Assembly: GCA_030737835.1 (NCBI GenBank)
Contig: JAUJYN010000017.1
Span: forward strand, 3,162,001-3,226,000
Length of the DNA: 64,000 bases
DNA from: Acorus gramineus
Lineage: Eukaryota; Streptophyta; Magnoliopsida; Acorales; Acoraceae
Direction of reading: 5' to 3'
The first letter of the stretch is position 1. Each line of letters opens with the position of its first letter. Both the position numbers and the translations under genes were made by a program. The notes below the pieces were generated by a model. It worked only from the letters and a program-made list of their open reading frames with translations, was not told where the DNA came from and did no database searches. Shown in pieces: positions 37,701 to 48,747 of the stretch.

Positions 37701-38372
37701 ACCCGTTGTAGGGTGAGGGTGAGGGTGTAGTGGGTTGGCGATGAGCGACCCACTGGATTGTGATTGGATGATTATTAGTCCCAATATCCTGCGTCACCTG
37801 TTGAGGGGTGAGGGTGAGGGTGTGGTGGGTCGTCGGTGAGCGACTCCCTGGATTGTGTTGTTCCTGCCACTTAGAGGCCGGATAAATAATTGAATTGTGG
37901 TCAATATTGTCTGTGATGCATGGGTTGTGCTGTTCACTGAGCGTGTGGCTCACCCCTCGCATATGTTTTTCCCCAGTTGCCACTGAGCCGGAGCCGGAGC
38001 AGCAGGTGGAGCTTTCCGAGGGATTCCTTCAGTAGCGGAGCAGCGCTACGTCCTGCGAGTGCCAGAGGCTATCAGCATCCCTTTTTGGCTGTATGTATTT
38101 TATTTCCGTGCTTGAGCACGCGTTTGTATATATTCAGTTGTATATTGTGTATATTGGCTCTCACAGGACAGATGATTGTGTATCGAGTCTGTAGTATGTT
38201 TTATTTACAGATTCAGTCTTTCGCTTCCGCATTTGGTGTATATATCATGTCAGCCTCCTTGTTGTCTGTGTGTCATTTTAGTTGCTTGTTTATGGTATAT
38301 TATTGAACTCCTGTGTAGATTCTGATATTTTATATACACTTGTCGCGTACCGGGGACGCCCGGGGCGTAACA
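34794..38372 (+). repeat. solo LTR nested in an LTR, target duplication AGTTG
   Basis: It starts TGTTATATATGTGTCAC and ends CGGGGCGTAACA, 3579 bp, flanked by exact AGTTG copies at 34789-34793 and 38373-38377. The host LTR continues without loss (GGGAG|AGTTG|ACTCGG). It is a diverged relative of the host LTR: it has its own TATATAAA box near 35212, a longer GC-rich tract (35755-36545) and internal duplications near 37030-37340 and 37693-37860. Confidence 0.95.
37030..37340. repeat. tandem duplication in solo LTR (about 193 bp period)
   Basis: AATATTATAGGGGAGGGGCCTTGCGAGG... through GAGACCCGGG and GGGTGTCC to CTGCCCTCCCAAG appears from 37030 and again from 37223. Only one copy is present in the LTRs at 40005 and 47990. 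Confidence 0.8.
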
Positions 38373-41128
38373 AGTTGACTCGGTCAAAGTGGGCCCATGA
38401 CTTGGTCAACCCTTTTTATTTTTTTGTGTGGTTGGGTTGACCCAAGTCAAAACCCACTTAACTCACCTAATCTAGTCCTTACGCCTAATTAATCTTGATT
38501 CGCCCTAATTCAAGTGAGGTTTGACTTATTTAAAGTGATAAGCTAAAATATCTCCCACTATTCATCTTCTCCTTCCTTGGAATTTCTCTCTCCCCCTCTC
38601 TCTCTTTTCTAAGTTTTGAGCCACCTAGAGGGCTTAGAACTTAAAACCCAAAACATAGAAAGGATAGATCCGGTCCCGATCTACACCCCGGTGTTTTCGG
38701 ATTCGAATTCCGGCGTGTCTTGCCCTTTCTCCCGCCCTCTCTTCTCCTCAGATCTGAGCCCGTTCGGAGGTGGGAGGAGGTCTTGGTGGTGGAGACCCTT
38801 GGGGAGGCATTTCGGTGCAAAAGGAGCTTCCGGTTTCCTTCCTTTCCTCTCCTTCCTTTGGGTAAGCTCTTTTCCTTCTTTTCCATGTTTAGATGCTTGT
38901 TAGGAGGGTGGGTTTGGGTGTTGGTGGCTGTGGGGGGGTGATTGGTGGCTGTTGGAGGCCGTTGGTGGCCGGATAGAGGTAGGGTGGCTCGGGCGGGGGG
39001 TTGGCTGCCTCGGGCAGGGTGGCTGGTGGTCTCGGGCAGGTTGGCAGCACAGGCAGCACAAGCGGAGCAGCTGGCAGGGCGCGCGCGTGCGTGCGGGCGG
39101 GCGTTCGCTCAGGTGGAGCTGGAGGGCGTGTTGGGCGCGTGTGCTGGGCGCTGGTCGTGGGCGATGGGGCGCTGCGTGCAGGGCGCCGTGCGGGGGCGTG
39201 CGCGCGGAGCGCTGCGCAGAGGCGCAGGCGCGCTGTGCGCGCGCGGTGAGTCGGTGGAGTGCTGCGAGCCAGTGGTGCGCGCGGGTGCGCGCGGGGCGAG
39301 GCGCTGGGCGCGCGGGGCATGCGGTGTGCGTGCGGGCCAGCGCGGGGCGTGCGGGTGCCGCGGCTGCTGCGATGGGGCGCAGTGGGCGCGGTGCACCCGG
39401 GTGGCTCGGCTGCATGTCCAGGCGTGCGGGCAGGGGCCCGGCGGTGCGCCTGGGTGCGCGGGCTGAGGCGCGGCGGTGCATCCGGGGGCGGGTGGCCGTG
39501 CGGGTGGTTGCCGGGGGTGCGGGAGTGAGTCGGGGTGCTCGGGCTAGCGTGCGTACGGGCCGTATGCACGTTTGCCCGAGTGTTGGGTATTTATTGTGTA
39601 TTTTTGTGTATTTTGTGTTTTGTGTATTTTACTCACCGGGTTGATTACCCTGTCTTGCAGATCTTGACGGACGGTCGCGCGACGACCCGGTTACCGGTGA
39701 GTGGGACAACCCAACCCAGTTGGGAGGCGCTACATGCACTTGGGCGTGTACCGTCCTCCCCTGGGGCACATAGTTAATATTAACTGTTATATTGTAATCC
39801 ATGCAAGCATGATCTATGTGTAGAATGCATGCCACCCTAGACTTGTATGTTAGGGACTTGCACCCTTAGGATATGTGTAAGAGCCGTGCATCCTGTCACC
39901 TGGTAATCATGCTAGGAAAGCCCCGACCTATGCATGCGTCCTATTAGTTTGATTTATTTAATTAAATGCAAGCTTAAGATATTTTAGCATGCCTTGGGGA
40001 ATATAAGGGGGCCTTGCGAGGTCAACATTGAGACCCGGGCTAGGGTACTCCGTGTTCCTTGTTTGGTTGGCGGGATGTCCTATATCGGGACCTCAGGTTG
40101 CCCTCCCAAGGTCTCTTTTCCTCATTATTATCTTATGTATTCCCCGCATCTTGGTTATGCGCGCTGGAGGAATTCTGAAGAATTCAAGACATTAGAGTTG
40201 TAGAGATGTGTTGTCAGCGGATCCGAGTGGATCATATGCGATGGATAGGCTGTTCTGTTCCCTTCGTTGGATCCGTGTAGAGACTACCTCAGCGTTAGAA
40301 AGGTCGTCCCGTGCAGGGGCTCCCATCAGTAGGCACCTCCTGATTTGGTAGACGGACTGTGCTGAATGTGGGAGTGGCCAAACGACCTACGGAGTGGGGA
40401 GAGACTATCGGTGGACCAAGGGTGACCAACAGCCTAGTCAGTCCCAAGAGCCTATGTCACCTATTGAGGGGTGAGGGTGAGGGTGTGGTGGGCCGGCGAT
40501 GTGGCGACCCACTGGATTGTGTAAGGATGATTATCAGCCTATTAAGTCCCAACATCCTTTGTCACCTATTGAGGGGTGAGGGTGAGGGTGAGGGTATGGT
40601 GGTTCGGCGATGTAACGAACCCCCGGATTTGTGTTGTTTATGCCATTTTGAGGCTAGTGACTTGATTAAATGTGGTTAATATAAACTGTGATGCATGGGT
40701 TGTGCTATTCACTGAGCGTGTGGCTACCGAGGCGGACTTGAAGGAGGAGCTTCCCGAGCGACTACACCAGTAGCGGAGTAGCGCCACGTCCCTCGAGTTT
40801 TGAGGCCATCAGCATCCTTCCTTTTGATTGTATGTATATATTTCTGTGCTTGGGCACCTAGTATGGATTGTATTTGGATGTATTGTGGATATATTGGCTC
40901 TCACAGGACATATGATTATGTATCGAGTCTGTAAAGTGTTGTTGATTTACAGATTCAGTCTTTTTAGCTTCCGCATTTCTGTGTATACATCATGTCAGCC
41001 TCTTTGTTGTCTGTGTTGTCTTTTTAGCTGTTGTTTATGGTATATTATTGATCTCCTGTATTGACTGCTGATATCATGTATACCCTTGCCGCGTCCCGGG
41101 GACGGCCGCCCTGGGGCGTGACAAAAGT

Positions 41129-41140
41129 TGGTATCAGAGC
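41129..41140 (+). other. primer-binding site (initiator Met tRNA)
   Basis: TGGTATCAGAGC, five bases after the end of the 5' LTR, is complementary to the 3' end of initiator methionine tRNA. Confidence 0.95.
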
Positions 41141-41243
41141 CTGGTCCTGTCAGAGCCAATTGTCTTCTTTTTCGTAGAGATGAGTCCTAGGATTTCTATA
41201 TGAGTATTCTGATCCTAGTGTCTGGTTTTCTTAGGTTGCTGAT

Positions 41244-42700
41244 ATGCCTCCTCGCAGAGGACGGCGCGGACGTGGTCCCTCTCGACCTTTGGAGGTCTCC
41301 GGACCTACCAGAGGCGAGGATGCTATTGGTGAGTCCTCAGCCGTGAGGCCAGGATCAGCGCAGGAGCCTCCTGCCTGGGAGCGCGCGTTTGCGCGGATAG
41401 CTGATTTGGTGGAGACGCAGACCAGGGCATTGGAGGCCCAGACCAGAGTGTTGGCAGATCAGGCACGGGAGATTCAGGAGCTGCGGGCGGCCCGCGAGGC
41501 AGTTCCGCAGGTTCCCTTGGTGGCAGATCCACCCGTGGTACCCGATGTACCCCCAGTCCCCGTGGTGGTCCCGGCGGTCAGAGTTCAGGATCCCCAGGAG
41601 AGGGAGGTGGGGCTAGAGGCTGCAGCGAGGGTGCAGCAGAGTGGCCTCTCAGCCTTTCTGAAGCTCCACCCTCCCGAGTTCCAGGGTCAGACGGAGGACC
41701 CCCTTGCTCCAGAGAGATGGTTGATGGAGGTGGATACGATCTTCTCGACCATGCTTTGCACCGACCGCCAGCGAGTCTCCCTGGCCACTTTTATGCTGAA
41801 GGGTAGCGCCGCCGACTGGTGGGCTACTAGATCAGTGGACATCCCAGAGGGTGTGGAGCAGCTTACGTGGGCGGGATTCAGGAGATATTTCTTGGAGGAG
41901 TACTTCCCCTTCTCGACACGTCAGATAGTGATGCAGGAGTTTGAGCAGCTGACGCAGGGCTCTATGTCTGTCGCTGACTACTCCACGCGCTTCACGAGGC
42001 TATCCAGATTTGCTCCAGCTTTGGTGATGGACGAGGAGACGAGGTGCCGTCGATTTGAGCTCGGTCTCAGCAGCGCCATTCGGGTGCACGTCACCTCCCA
42101 GGCTTTCTCGAGGTACTCTGACTTGGTGTCTCGAGCGAAGACAGTCGAGCGAGACCTCGGGATCCTCGTGAGGGCTTCGACCTCTTCGGCAGATCAGAGG
42201 CCACCCAGGAGCCAGGACCAGGGACAGCGCAAGAAGAAGAGGCCCCGCTTCGATCGGTCAGCGGCTGCCTCTCCTCCAGCAGATGCGGTGCCAGCGCGAG
42301 GTCCAGCACCCATCGCAGCAGTGCCAGTCCAGGCGAGGCGACCAGAGACGCGGCGCTGTTATCACTGTCAGCGCGTCGGGCATATCTTGTATAACTGCCC
42401 CGATGCCCGCCGACCCCGCGTGATGCCTCCGCAGCAGCAGCAACAGCCGTTTCAGCAGCCGTTTCAGCAGCAGCGCCAGCAGCAACAGCAGCCTCAGCGC
42501 CAGCCGCAGTAGCCTCAGCGTCAGCAGCAGCAGCCACAGGGTGGCCGTGCTGATCAGAGGAGGCAGCCAGCGCAGCCGGTGAGGCGTGCCCCTGCTCCTC
42601 AGCCGCAGTTCGTTCAGGGCCGAGTGGCAGCGCTTTCGCCAGAGGAGGCCCAGGCATCAGGCAGCGTGGTCAGAGGTATTGTTCAGATCTCCTAGCTTCC
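41244..42700 (+). pseudogene. chromovirus gag remnant
   Basis: The first ATG after the primer-binding site opens a Gag-like frame starting MPPRRGRRGRG. It has a basic N-terminus, a heptad-like coiled coil around residues 50-85 (VETQTRALEAQTRVL), and a retrotransposon Gag domain around residues 130-300 (KLHPPEFQGQTEDPLAPERWL, TFMLKGSAADWW, YSTRFTRLSRFAP). A CCHC zinc knuckle CYHCQRVGHILYNC follows at residues 372-385, then a glutamine-rich tail. Gag packages the RNA in the virus-like particle. The frame is largely open here; as part of the fossil element the coding region as a whole is broken. Confidence 0.9.
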
Positions 42701-45700
42701 TGCATATGTATTGTTTGATTCCGGAGCCACACACTCATTCGTGTCTCCCGCTTTCGCGAGACGGACGGGTGTGGCGTCCGCCCCTTTGGATGCTATCTTG
42801 GAGATATCATTGCCCGTGGGAGACCGTATTCTCCTCAGTTCTGTGTACCGAGGGTGTACGGTAGAGGTTGCGGAGCATGAGTTTCCAGTGGAGTTGGTGG
42901 AGCTCGCGATGACGGACTTTGATGCCATCCTGGGGATGGATTGGCTTGCAGCTAGTCATGCCAGCATCGACTGTTTTGCCAAGTCGGTGTCTTTCCACCT
43001 TCCGGGTCGGAGGTCCTTCCAGATTCGTGTCGTCCATGCAGGCGTGGAGACTCCTTCAGGGAGGATGCGAGGGCTTTCTAGCTTATATTGCTCAGGAGGA
43101 TGCACCGCTGCAGGCAGATATCAGTCAGACTCCGGTCGTGGCAGAGTATCCCCAGGTTTTCCCCGATGATCTTCCGGGATTACCGCCGGATCGCGCGATC
43201 GAGTTTGAGATCAATCTGATTCCGGGGACCGAGCCGATTTTGAGAGCTCCGTACCGGATGGCCCCTGCAGAGCTGAGGGTGCTCAAGGAGCAGTTGGAGG
43301 AGTTGCTGGAGAAGGGCTTCGCACGTCCGAGTGTTTCTCCGTGGGGAGCCCCTGTCCTGTTCGTCCGGAAGAAGGACGGTTCGCTGCGGCTGTGTATTGA
43401 TTACAGGCAGCTGAAAAACGGACAGTGAAGAACAAGTACCCGTTGCCGCGGATCGACGATCTGTTCGCCCAGCTCCAGGGAGCGCGTGTCTTTTCCAAGA
43501 TCAATCTCCGCTCGGGGTACTACTAGCTGAAGATCCGGGAGTCAGACATTCCGAAGACGGCCTTTCGCACCCGGTATGGGCACTACGAGTTCAGAGTACT
43601 GCCATTCGGGTTGACGAACGCGCCGGCGGCCTTCATGGATCTGATGAACCGGGTATTTCGGCCCTTCCTCGACTCTTTTGTGGTAGTATTCATCGATGAC
43701 ATATTGGTGTACTCGAGGAGTCTTGAGGAGCACGCTCACCATCTTCGCACTGTCTTGGAGACTTTGGCCAGACATCAGTTGTTCGCCAAGTTCAGCAAGT
43801 GCGAGTTCTGGTTGGAGCGTATGGCCTTTCTGGGCCATGTGATTTCCGGTGAGGGCATAGCTGTGGACCCGGAGAAGACGCTCGCCGTGTCGAATTGGCG
43901 TCGACCGTCGAACCCCACAGAGATTCGGAGCTTCTTGGGCTTGGCGGGTTATTACAGGAGGTTTGTCGAGGGTTTCTCGAAGATAGCCGTTCCTCTTACC
44001 CGCCTCACTCGGAAGGATGTTCGGTTCGAGTGGTCCCCTGCTTGCGAGGAGAGCTTCCAGGAGCTGAAGCGAAGGCTCACCTCAGCGCCAGTTCTTACCC
44101 TTCCGTCTGGGAGTGGTGGGTTCGCAGTTTACACAGATGCATCGCAGTTGGGTGTGGGTTGCGTCCTGATGCAGCACGGTAAGGTTGTGGCTTACGCGTC
44201 TCGTCAGTTGAAGCCCCATGAGCAGAATTACCCCACCCATGACCTGGAGTTGGCAGCGATCATCTTTGCGCTGAAGATGTGGAGGCATTACCTCTATGGA
44301 GAGGAGTTCGAGCTCTTTACCGATCATAAGAGCTTGACATATCTGCAGTCCCAGCCGGAGCTCAACATGCGTCAGAGGCGTTGGGTTGAGTTCTTGACGG
44401 ACTATGATTGTGACATCGCTTACCATCTGGGTAAGGCGAATGTCGTTGCAGATGCGCTCAGTAGGCAGCCCTTGGGCATGGCCGCCCACATGGCTGTCCG
44501 TCGTTGGAGGCTTCTGGAGGAGGCCGCTTGCTGGATCAGCGTTCGAGAGACTCCTACGGGTGGCTTTTTGGCCAGGCTGGTGGTGCAGCCAGTCCTTCTC
44601 GACGATATCCGCACGGCTCAGGCACAGGATCCGCATTTTATAGTCCTCTCTGAAGGCGTCGCCCGGGGCGAGCGTCAGGACTACCAGATTCATGCGGACG
44701 GGATCCTGCGATTCAGAGGCCGAGTGTGCATTCCCGACGACGCAGAGCTGAAGCGGAAGATTCTGGACGAGGCCCATCGTTCGAGGTACACAGTGCATCC
44801 TGGTGGCATGAAGATGTACAGGGGCCTTCGTCGTGGCTACTGGTGGCGCGGGATGAAGACGGATATTGCCCGTTTCGTTGCCCGATGCCTAGTATGCCAG
44901 TAGGTGAAGTCGGAGCATCAGCGCCCTGCGGGGAAGCTGCAGTCCATTGAGATCCCTCAGTGGAAGTGGGAGCAGATCACCATGGACTTCGTCTCGGGTT
45001 TGCCGAGGTCACGTTCGGGTCGCGATGCCATCTGGGTGATCGTCGACCGGCTGACGAAGTCTGCTCATTTCCTCCCCATCCGACTCACCGATTCTCTGGA
45101 CACCCTGGCGCAGTTATTTGTCTCCGAGATTGTCCGTCTCCATGGCACTCCAGTCAGCATCATCTCCGATCGAGACGCGCGTTTTACTTCGAGGTTCTGG
45201 CGTAGCCTCCAGCACGCCCTTGGTACGAACCTCCATTTCAGTACAGCGTTTCATCCGCAGACAAACAGCCAGTCGGAGAGGACGATCCAGACTCTTGAGG
45301 ATATGCTGCGAGCCTGTGTTCTCGATTTTGGGGGCAGTTGGGAGAGGCACCTTCCGTTGGTGGAGTTCGCCTACAACAACAACTACCACTCGAGTATCCG
45401 GATGGCTCCTTACGAGGCGCTTTATCGCCGCAGCTGCAGGTCCCCCTGTGTTGGGACGAGGTCGGAGAGCGCCAGTTAGAGGGACCAGAGATCGTTCACC
45501 AGACCTCAGAGATGGTGAAGACGATTCGCGAGCGTATCCGAGTCGCTCAGAGTCGTCAGAAGTGCTACGCCGACCGTCGTCGCCGTGAGCTCGCCTTCGA
45601 GGTTGGTGACCATGTCTTCTTGAAGGTGTCCCCGATGAAGGGCATCTTCCGTTTCGGTGTGCGGGGCAAGCTGAGTCCGCGTTTCATTGGGCCGTTCCTC

Positions 45701-46011
45701 ATCCTCGAGCGAGTTGGGGAGGTGGCCTATCGCATAGCTCTGCCCCCACAGTTGGCTCAGGCCCATGACGTCTTCCATGTCTCGCAGCTGAGGCGCTATG
45801 TCCACGATCCTGCTCACGTCATCCCGTTCGAGCCGCTCGTCTTCGAGCCGGACTTGTCTTTCGTTGAGCAGCCGATTGAGATCCTGGACCGCCGCGAGAA
45901 GAGGCTCCGCACCAAGACCGTCCAGCTGGTCAAGGTGCGATGGCAGCACCGTTCCGGTGCGAGCTTGAGGACGCCATGCGTGACGCGTATCCGCATCTTT
46001 TCCCTTCTTAG
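42701..46011 (+). pseudogene. chromovirus pol remnant (PR, RT, RNase H, INT, chromodomain)
   Basis: Domains in order: aspartic protease with FDSGATHSFVS near 42712-42745 and ILGMDWL near 42925-42945; reverse transcriptase at about 43240-43900, with FIDDILVYS near 43690-43720; RNase H at about 44110-44460; integrase zinc region at about 44770-44900; integrase core from about 44980 ([29 protein letters not shown]); GPF-type C-terminal segment near 45680-45750; chromodomain-like tail ending by about 46011. It is very similar to the regions at 1-3126 and 58207-61576. Several breaks are present. Confidence 0.92.
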
Positions 46012-46044
46012 ATGTTCTTGTATTTATTTTGAGGACAAAATTTC

Positions 46045-46059
46045 CTAAGGGGGGGAGAA
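46045..46059 (+). other. polypurine tract
   Basis: CTAAGGGGGGGAGAA directly before the TG of the 3' LTR. Confidence 0.88.
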
Positions 46060-46335
46060 TGTTATATATGTGTCACTTTTTAGCCTGCTGGTAACCATTG
46101 GAGCATTTTGACAGTTTTTGAGTTTTTTCGTTTATCGATCGGAACCGCAAAATTTTGGACTGTTAGCTATCGTCCTGTGTTTGAGGACTCCGATTGAAAA
46201 TCTAACTGCATATTATGTGTCCTGGTGCCATTTTAAGCCACTCATGAAATTTTCATCGAATTCCGGCAACGTTTCCGAAATTTCACAGTTCCGGGGCGTA
46301 TCCGGGTTTTTATCGAGCGAGAAGTCATTGGGAGA

Positions 46336-46413
46336 GTTGACTCGGTCAAAGTGGGCCCATGACTTGGTCAACCCTTTTTGTTTTTTTGTGTGGTTGGGTT
46401 GACCCAAGTCAAA
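46336..46413 (+). promoter_or_regulatory. cluster of TTGAC W-box cores in U3
   Basis: TTGAC or its complement GTCAA occurs repeatedly (TTGACTCGGTCAAAG, GACTTGGTCAACC, GGTTGACCCAAGTCAAAG). TTGAC(C/T) is the core bound by WRKY transcription factors. Equivalent clusters occur at about 3430-3545, 9585-9700, 13305-13410, 22245-22370, 27735-27830 (minus), 33690-33790 (minus), 35065-35145, 38373-38450, 55305-55385 and 61890-62000. That they act as enhancers is inference. Confidence 0.6.
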
Positions 46414-46487
46414 GCCCACTTAACTCACCTAATCTAGCCTTAATCCCTAATTAATCTTGATTAGCCCTAATTCAAGTGAGGTTTGAC

Positions 46488-46497
46488 TTATTTAAAG
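46488..46497 (+). promoter_or_regulatory. TATA-like box of LTR promoter
   Basis: TTATTTAAAG follows the TTGAC cluster and precedes a CT-rich leader (CTCCCACTATTCATCTTC), where a transcription start about 30 bp downstream would be expected. The same place has TATATAAA near 35212 and TTATTTAAAT near 55456. Confidence 0.5.
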
Positions 46498-46823
46498 TGA
46501 GAAGCTAAAATATCTCCCACTATTCATCTTCTCCTTCCTTGGAATTTCTCTCTCCCCCTCTCTCTCTTTTCTAAGTTTTGAGCCACCTAGAGGGCTTAGA
46601 ACTTAAAACCCAAAACATAGAAAGGATAGATCCGGTCCCGATCTACACCCCGGTGTTTTCAGATTCGAATTCCGGCGTGTCTTGCCCTTTCTCCCGCCCT
46701 CTCTTCTCCTCAGATCTGAGCCCTTTCGGACGTGGGAGGAGGTCTTGGTGGTGGAGACCCTTGGGGAGGCATTTCGGTGCAAAAGGAGCTTCCGGTTTCC
46801 TTCCTTATCTCTCCTTCCTTTGG

Positions 46824-47652
46824 GTAAGCACTCTTTCCCCCTTTTTCATGTTTAGATGCTTGTTAGGAGGGTGGATTTGGGTGTTGGTGGCTGTGGGGGG
46901 TGATTGGTGGCTGTTGGGGGCCATTGGTGGCCGGATAGAGGAGCTAGGGTGGCTCGGGCAGAGGGTTGGATGTCTCGGGCAGAGTGGCTGGTGGTCTCGG
47001 GCAGGTTGGCAGCACAGGCAGCAAGCAGCGCAGCAGGCAGGGCGCACGCGGGCGTGCGCGCGGGCGTGTGCTCGGGTGGAGCTGGAGCGCGTGCTGGGCG
47101 CGTGTGCTGGGTGCTGGGCGCTGGTCGTGGGCGATGGGGCGCTGCGTGCAGGGCGCCATGCGGGGGCGTGCGCGCGGAGCGCTGCTCAGAGGCGCAGGCG
47201 CGCTGTGCGCGCGCGGCGAGTCGGTGGAGTGCTGGGCGAGCCGGTGGTGCGCGCGGGGTGCGCGCGAGCGAGGCGAGGGCAGCGGAGGTGCGCGCGGGGT
47301 GTGCGTGGGGCGAGGCGCTGGGCGCGCGGGGCGTGCGGTGTGCGCGCGAGCTGCTGCGATGGGGTGCAGCGGGCGCGCGGTGCACCCGGGTGGCTCGGCT
47401 GCATGTCCAGGCGTGCGGGAAGGGGCCCGGAGGTGCGCCTGGGTGCGCGGGCTGAGGCGCAGCGGTGCAGCCGGGGGCGGGTGGCCGTGCGGGTGGTTGC
47501 CGGGGGTGCGGGAGTGAGTCGGGGTGCTCGGGCTAGCGTGCGTACGGGCCGTATGCATGCTTGCCCGAATGTTGGGTATTTAATTGTGTATTTTTGAGTA
47601 TTTTGTGGTATTTGTGTATTTTACTCACAGGGTTGATTACCCTGTCTTACAG
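46824..47652 (+). other. intron-like interval 1 in LTR leader, GC-rich
   Basis: It runs from a TTTGG|GTAAGC donor-like site to a CTTACAG (CTTGCAG in other copies) acceptor-like site preceded by a T-rich stretch (TGTATTTTACTCAC). The same pair brackets this interval in every long LTR where both ends are visible. The content between is GC-rich in types a and c but AT-rich in type b, as expected if only the ends are constrained. That splicing occurs here is inference. Confidence 0.5.
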
Positions 47653-47688
47653 ATCTTGACGGACGATCGCGCGATGACCCGGTTACCG
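47653..47688 (+). other. 36-nt exon-like block in LTR leader
   Basis: It lies between an AG acceptor-like site and a GTGAGT donor-like site. The block is 36 nt in the LTRs at 9327, 21992, 30786 (minus), 34794, 46060, 53411 (minus) and 55027, and 39 nt in those at 3853 (minus) and 50182 (minus), so its length changes by three. It has no similarity I recognise. Confidence 0.5.
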
Positions 47689-48747
47689 GTGAGTGGGACA
47701 ACCCAACCCAGTTGGGAGGCGCTACATGCACTTGGGCGTGTACCGTCCTCCCCTGGGGCACATAGTTAATATTAACTTGTTATATGTAATCCATGCAAGC
47801 ATGATTAGTGTGTAGAATGCATGCCACCCTAGACTTGTATGTTAGGGACTTGCACCCTTAGGATATGTGTAAGAGCCGTGCATCCTGTCACCTTGTAATC
47901 ATATTGGGAAAGCCCCGACCTATGCATGCGTCCTATTAGTTTGATTTATTTAATGAAATGCAAACTTAAGATATTTTTAGCATGCCTTGGGGAATATTAA
48001 GGGGGGCCTTGCGAGGTCAACATTGAGACCCGGGCTAGGGTACTCCGTGTTCCTTGTTTGGTTGGCGGGATGTCCTATATCGGGACCTCAGGTTGCCCTC
48101 CCAAGGTCTCTTTTCCTCATTATTATCTTATGTATTCCCCGCATCTTGGTTATGCGCGCTAGAGGAATTCTGAAGAATTCAAGACATTAGAGTTGTAGAG
48201 ATGTGTTGTCAGCGGATCCGAGTGGATCATATGCGATGGATAGGCTGTTATGTTCCCTTCGTTGGATCCGTGTAGAGACTACCTCAGCGTTAGAAAGGTC
48301 GTCCCGTGCAGGGGCTCCCATCAGTAGGCACCTCCTGATTTGGTAGACGGACTGTGCTGAATGTGGGAGTGGCCAAACGACCTACGGAGTGGGGAGAGAC
48401 TATCGGTGGACCAAGGTTGACCAACAGCCTAGTCAGTCCCAAGAGCCTATGTCACCTATTGAGGGGTGAGGGTGAGGGTATGGTGGGCCGGCGATGTGGC
48501 GACCCACTGGATTGTGTAAGGGTGATTATCAGCCTATTAAGTCCCAACATCCTTTGTCACCTATTGAGGGGTGAGGGTGAGGGTGAGGGTATGGTGGTTC
48601 AACGATGTAACGAACCCCCGGATTTGTGTTGTTTATGCCATTTTGAGGCTAGTGACTTGATTAAATGTGGTTAATATTAACTGTGATGCATGGGTTGTGC
48701 TATTCACTGAGCGTGTGGCTCACCCCTCGCATAATTATTTTCTCCAG
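47689..48747 (+). other. intron-like interval 2 in LTR leader
   Basis: It runs from CCG|GTGAGTGGGAC to CTCACCCCTCGCAT...TTCTCCAG. It holds the landmark blocks (CCTCCCCTGGGGCAC, GACCCGGGCTAGGGTA, GGATCCGAGTGGATC) and the TGAGGG repeats. The closing acceptor-like site is kept in the diverged LTRs too (CTTCCAG near 11540, CCTCCAG near 24155, TCCCCAG near 37976). Splicing is inferred, not shown. Confidence 0.45.
48465..48589 (+). repeat. TGAGGG repeats, G-quadruplex motif
   Basis: Two runs, 48465-48478 and 48567-48589; the second is GGGGTGAGGGTGAGGG followed by another TGAGGG, four G3 tracts with 3-nt spacing or less. Similar runs occur in every LTR body that reaches this point, for example 23994-24010, 37712-37727, 40570-40593, and as CCCTCACCCTCACCC in minus-strand LTRs (4405-4420, 15521-15535, 16181-16195, 17063-17080, 50721-50735). 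Confidence 0.75.

Larger units (their letters stand above)
34515..41123 (+). repeat. 5' LTR (type a) carrying a nested solo LTR
   Basis: The LTR proper is 34515-34793 plus 38378-41123, about 3.0 kb without the insertion. It starts TGTTATATATGTGTCAC and ends GGGGCGTGACA. It differs from its 3' partner mainly by a short missing stretch near 40725, at the CTCACCCCTCGCATA site. Confidence 0.92.

Noticed and set aside
38616-38903. Possible coding first exon in the LTR leader (also 46578-46860 and 9920-10135)
   Set aside because: The frame begins without a convincing ATG, is pyrimidine-rich before the donor-like site, and the frame reaching that site differs between copies. An untranslated leader is more likely.
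41129-41140. Possible tRNA gene fragment
   Set aside because: It is only the 12-base primer-binding site complementary to a tRNA 3' end. There is no cloverleaf or internal promoter around it, here or at 30770 and 62790.
44082-44798. Long minus-strand open frame of 238 codons
   Set aside because: It is the antisense shadow of the RNase H and integrase region of the plus-strand chromovirus and resembles no protein.
48567-48589. Possible interstitial telomere repeat
   Set aside because: The unit is TGAGGG, not the plant telomere TTTAGGG, runs are only three to four units long, and they recur at a fixed LTR position.
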